Source: Liolophura sinensis (Eukaryota > Mollusca > Polyplacophora > Chitonida > Chitonidae). From it: a stretch of 64,000 bases of DNA. Positions 62,001 through 64,000 of the stretch are shown here, piece by piece (within the stretch, counting starts at the first letter, position 1; every line of letters starts with the position of its first letter). Location: NCBI RefSeq assembly GCF_032854445.1, contig NC_088295.1, positions 52,745,249 through 52,809,248 of the forward strand. The letters run 5' to 3'. The position numbers were made by a program, and so were the translations under genes. Under the pieces are notes generated by a model, which saw only the letters and a list, made by a program, of their open reading frames with translations, searched no databases and was not told the origin of the DNA.

Positions 62001-64000
62001 TTCCTGTTGAACCTACAATTAAATATATTTACTTAGATGAGGTCAGTGTGTTTCCTAGTTCAAACTGTTTCAACATAAGGTGGTTTCATTTACTATGAAA
62101 ACTTATTCACATAATAAAAAATCAGATGCACATGCTTAGTGTTCAGCCAGCACTCACTTCTGAATATTTAACTGCTCTCTAGATCACAGTCAACCCACCG
62201 CATTATTTTATTTGGAGAAATATTATGTAGAAATAAACATACACTCAGCTGTTATTTTACACTAAGGCGTAAGTAGAACAGGGGTTTTAAGTGGAAGAGA
62301 TTCTTTTTTTTGTGTGAGATGTATGGTGCATAACATATGTTATTCTTCAGTGGATAATGTAATTTATACTTTCTAATTTGATTGGCTCAAAATATATATA
62401 GTGTTTCATATCACTGGAAAATTATAAACAAGGTGTATAGAATATCACAGTCACTAAATTTAACAAAATAATTTTTCCCTCCGGTGGATGAGAATTTTTT
62501 CATGAAAGGTAATTCTTAAAGGTGGTAAAAAGTATAAAGGTAGTTTTGTAATTCATTGCAAAATGGCATCCTCTTTATAACAGAAATGTTAGAAACAAAT
62601 TCTTGATGTTTAATTAATATGACCTTGTGCTATAATGACGTGTAAATAATTCAGTATGTGCCCTAAATGATCTAAAATTTCGCCGATGATTAAGTTGTTC
62701 ATTTTTACAGGTTCTAGGAGTTCTGTTGATTTTAGGAAAAGTGCTTTGAGAGGTATTTGGAAGGTAGGGTGATATCCTACTAGGAAAATAGACATTTTAG
62801 CACCAGAGAAAAAATCTGATGACATTTATTTGCCTCCAGAAATGCTCTTTTGTGGTCGAATATTTAGGTCATTTAGGGTAGTCCTCATTTTTGTGCCGTG
62901 CTTTCAAGTGACTTATGATTAAATAATAAAGATAAATATATAATAGTCATTTCTTCTTAGGCGTTTCGAAGTGTTACATTTTCAAATGAATATATCCCCA
63001 ATATATTTACTGTTAAATTCTGATGTATAGTATCCTCTACTGCCCTGAACATCAATCTGCCACAAATGACAAATGTCACTACTGCTATAGATTCAGCCTG
63101 CTCTCCACATAATTGTATTCGTTCAATTATCTGCCTGTTATTTAATCAACGTTGAGTTGCATGTTAGGGGTGCCCCCTGTGGGCTGGATAGCAGATAGCA
63201 AGGCCTGCTGAAGCTCCATCCCTGACACTGCTCTTTTTGCTCCCTGGGGTCCACAGACTTCCACGGGCTCCCCTTACTTTCTCCCTGACTCCATCAGTCT
63301 GTTGGGGATCCCCTCTCACATCCACGAATTGTTTTTCTGCTAGAATGTCGCAAAGCTTTTTCTCAGGAGATGTTGATTGTTTGCAAACATAGGCTTCTAT
63401 TTCCTTTAATTATAGAATATTATAGCCTTGCTAAGGGGCTTCAGGAACTCGCCATTGCAAGGCGAGATTCCTCTGAGATGTCGGCGAAAAAGTTCATGCT
63501 CGGATGATGGTAGTGAAATTTTGAATGTATAAATGGTAGAAATAAGGAAAGGGTATTATGTGTTGCCAGATTATTCCAAAACTATGAAAGAGTATCAGTT
63601 GTTTTTTTACATCATGTGGAGCATATGAATTTTAGAAATCTCATGGTGTATTTTTGTATTTATCAGTCTTTGTGGTTTATATATGCAGGTACATGTACAT
63701 GCAGATGTGGCCCTCTGTGATCATTGCCACCAATTCTTTTTTGTTTGTTTTTTTTTTTTTGTTTTTTTTTTTTTGTTTTTTTGCAAATATATGTGGATTA
63801 TCAGGTTGTATGATCAGGTTACTCTTTGGACCTTAATAATGTATTTGCCCATATATTTACATGTACCATTATTTGCATGCTCTGAAATTGTTGTTTAAAT
63901 CATTGCCTTTTATTAAAATTTAGTATTCAAATAATCTACTGGTATATGTTTTTTGGGCCAGTCTCTACAAGTAGCTTATGATAAATTTTTGTCAGCTTTT

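Larger units (their letters stand above)
50500..64000 (+). other. AHR: AHR intron 2, incomplete in window
   Basis: This stretch begins at the exon 2 donor and runs off the window. I checked its plausible acceptors (for example after 53892, 56506, 60010 and 62711) in the phase needed to continue codon 85; each meets an early stop or gives peptide unlike the start of PAS-A. It holds two heavily decayed SINE remnants (51856-51916, 59003-59046) and a 20-22 bp tandem array (58618-58960). GC-richer unique patches lie near 52250-52760, 55360-55950, 56760-57520 and 63080-63500. Long T-runs occur, as at 63738-63780. No other gene is recognisable. Confidence 0.7.

Noticed and set aside
62701-62755. Possible short exon between TTTTTACAG and AGAG|GTATTT
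   Set aside because: In phase and flanked by splice-like strings, but the peptide (SSRSSVDFRKSALR) has no AHR resemblance; chance is likely.

Overview
The window is AT-rich animal nuclear DNA. It has few coding exons and many short interspersed repeats and tandem arrays. The dominant repeat is a tRNA-derived SINE ending in (AAAT)n, with at least 17 full, truncated or decayed copies. From memory, SINEs of this type are common in marine lophotrochozoans (molluscs, possibly brachiopods). The one gene recognised also fits an invertebrate bilaterian. I would guess a bivalve or gastropod, but no species can be named from the sequence alone.

Gene content. Only one host gene is recognisable: the 5' part of an aryl hydrocarbon receptor gene (AHR; Drosophila orthologue spineless) on the + strand. 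Coding exon 1 (35279-35343) holds the start codon and the first basic cluster. Coding exon 2 (50312-50499) holds the bHLH domain. They are separated by an intron of about 15 kb whose splice sites and phase agree. A second intron runs from 50500 past the end of the window; no PAS exon was found in the remaining 13.5 kb. The first 35 kb holds no host exon I can defend.

Layout. 1-5 kb: a SINE with perfect target-site duplications, a decayed LINE ORF2 remnant, a 47-bp minisatellite and degenerate dispersed repeats. 6-12 kb: SINE fragments, a second kind of tRNA-derived SINE, a long (TA)n tract, a head-to-tail SINE pair and two strong palindromic structures. 13-18.5 kb: a dense block of minisatellites (27, 45, 42 and 36 bp units), with two complete SINEs next to or inside the 42/36-bp family. 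21-24 kb: a 32-bp minisatellite, then a field of palindromic AGGTGTAC-type motifs. 28.4-29.6 kb: a 59-bp minisatellite with four-unit higher-order structure, enclosed by nested inverted repeats like a non-autonomous transposon. 30.8-32.2 kb: an inverted SINE pair, a 30-bp minisatellite and a full-length SINE. 32-35.3 kb: 5' flank of AHR. 35.3-50.3 kb: AHR intron 1, with a MITE-like element (47349-47713), a 46-bp minisatellite and three SINE fragments. 50.5-64 kb: AHR intron 2, mostly unique AT-rich sequence with a 20-22 bp tandem array.

Most long open frames here are by-products of tandem repeats whose unit is a multiple of three, or pass through SINEs, and I do not call them genes. I found no convincing novel biochemical system. 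The items most worth a second look are the inverted-repeat-bounded minisatellite element, the MITE in AHR intron 1, the split 42/36-bp minisatellite family and the AGGTGTAC palindrome field.
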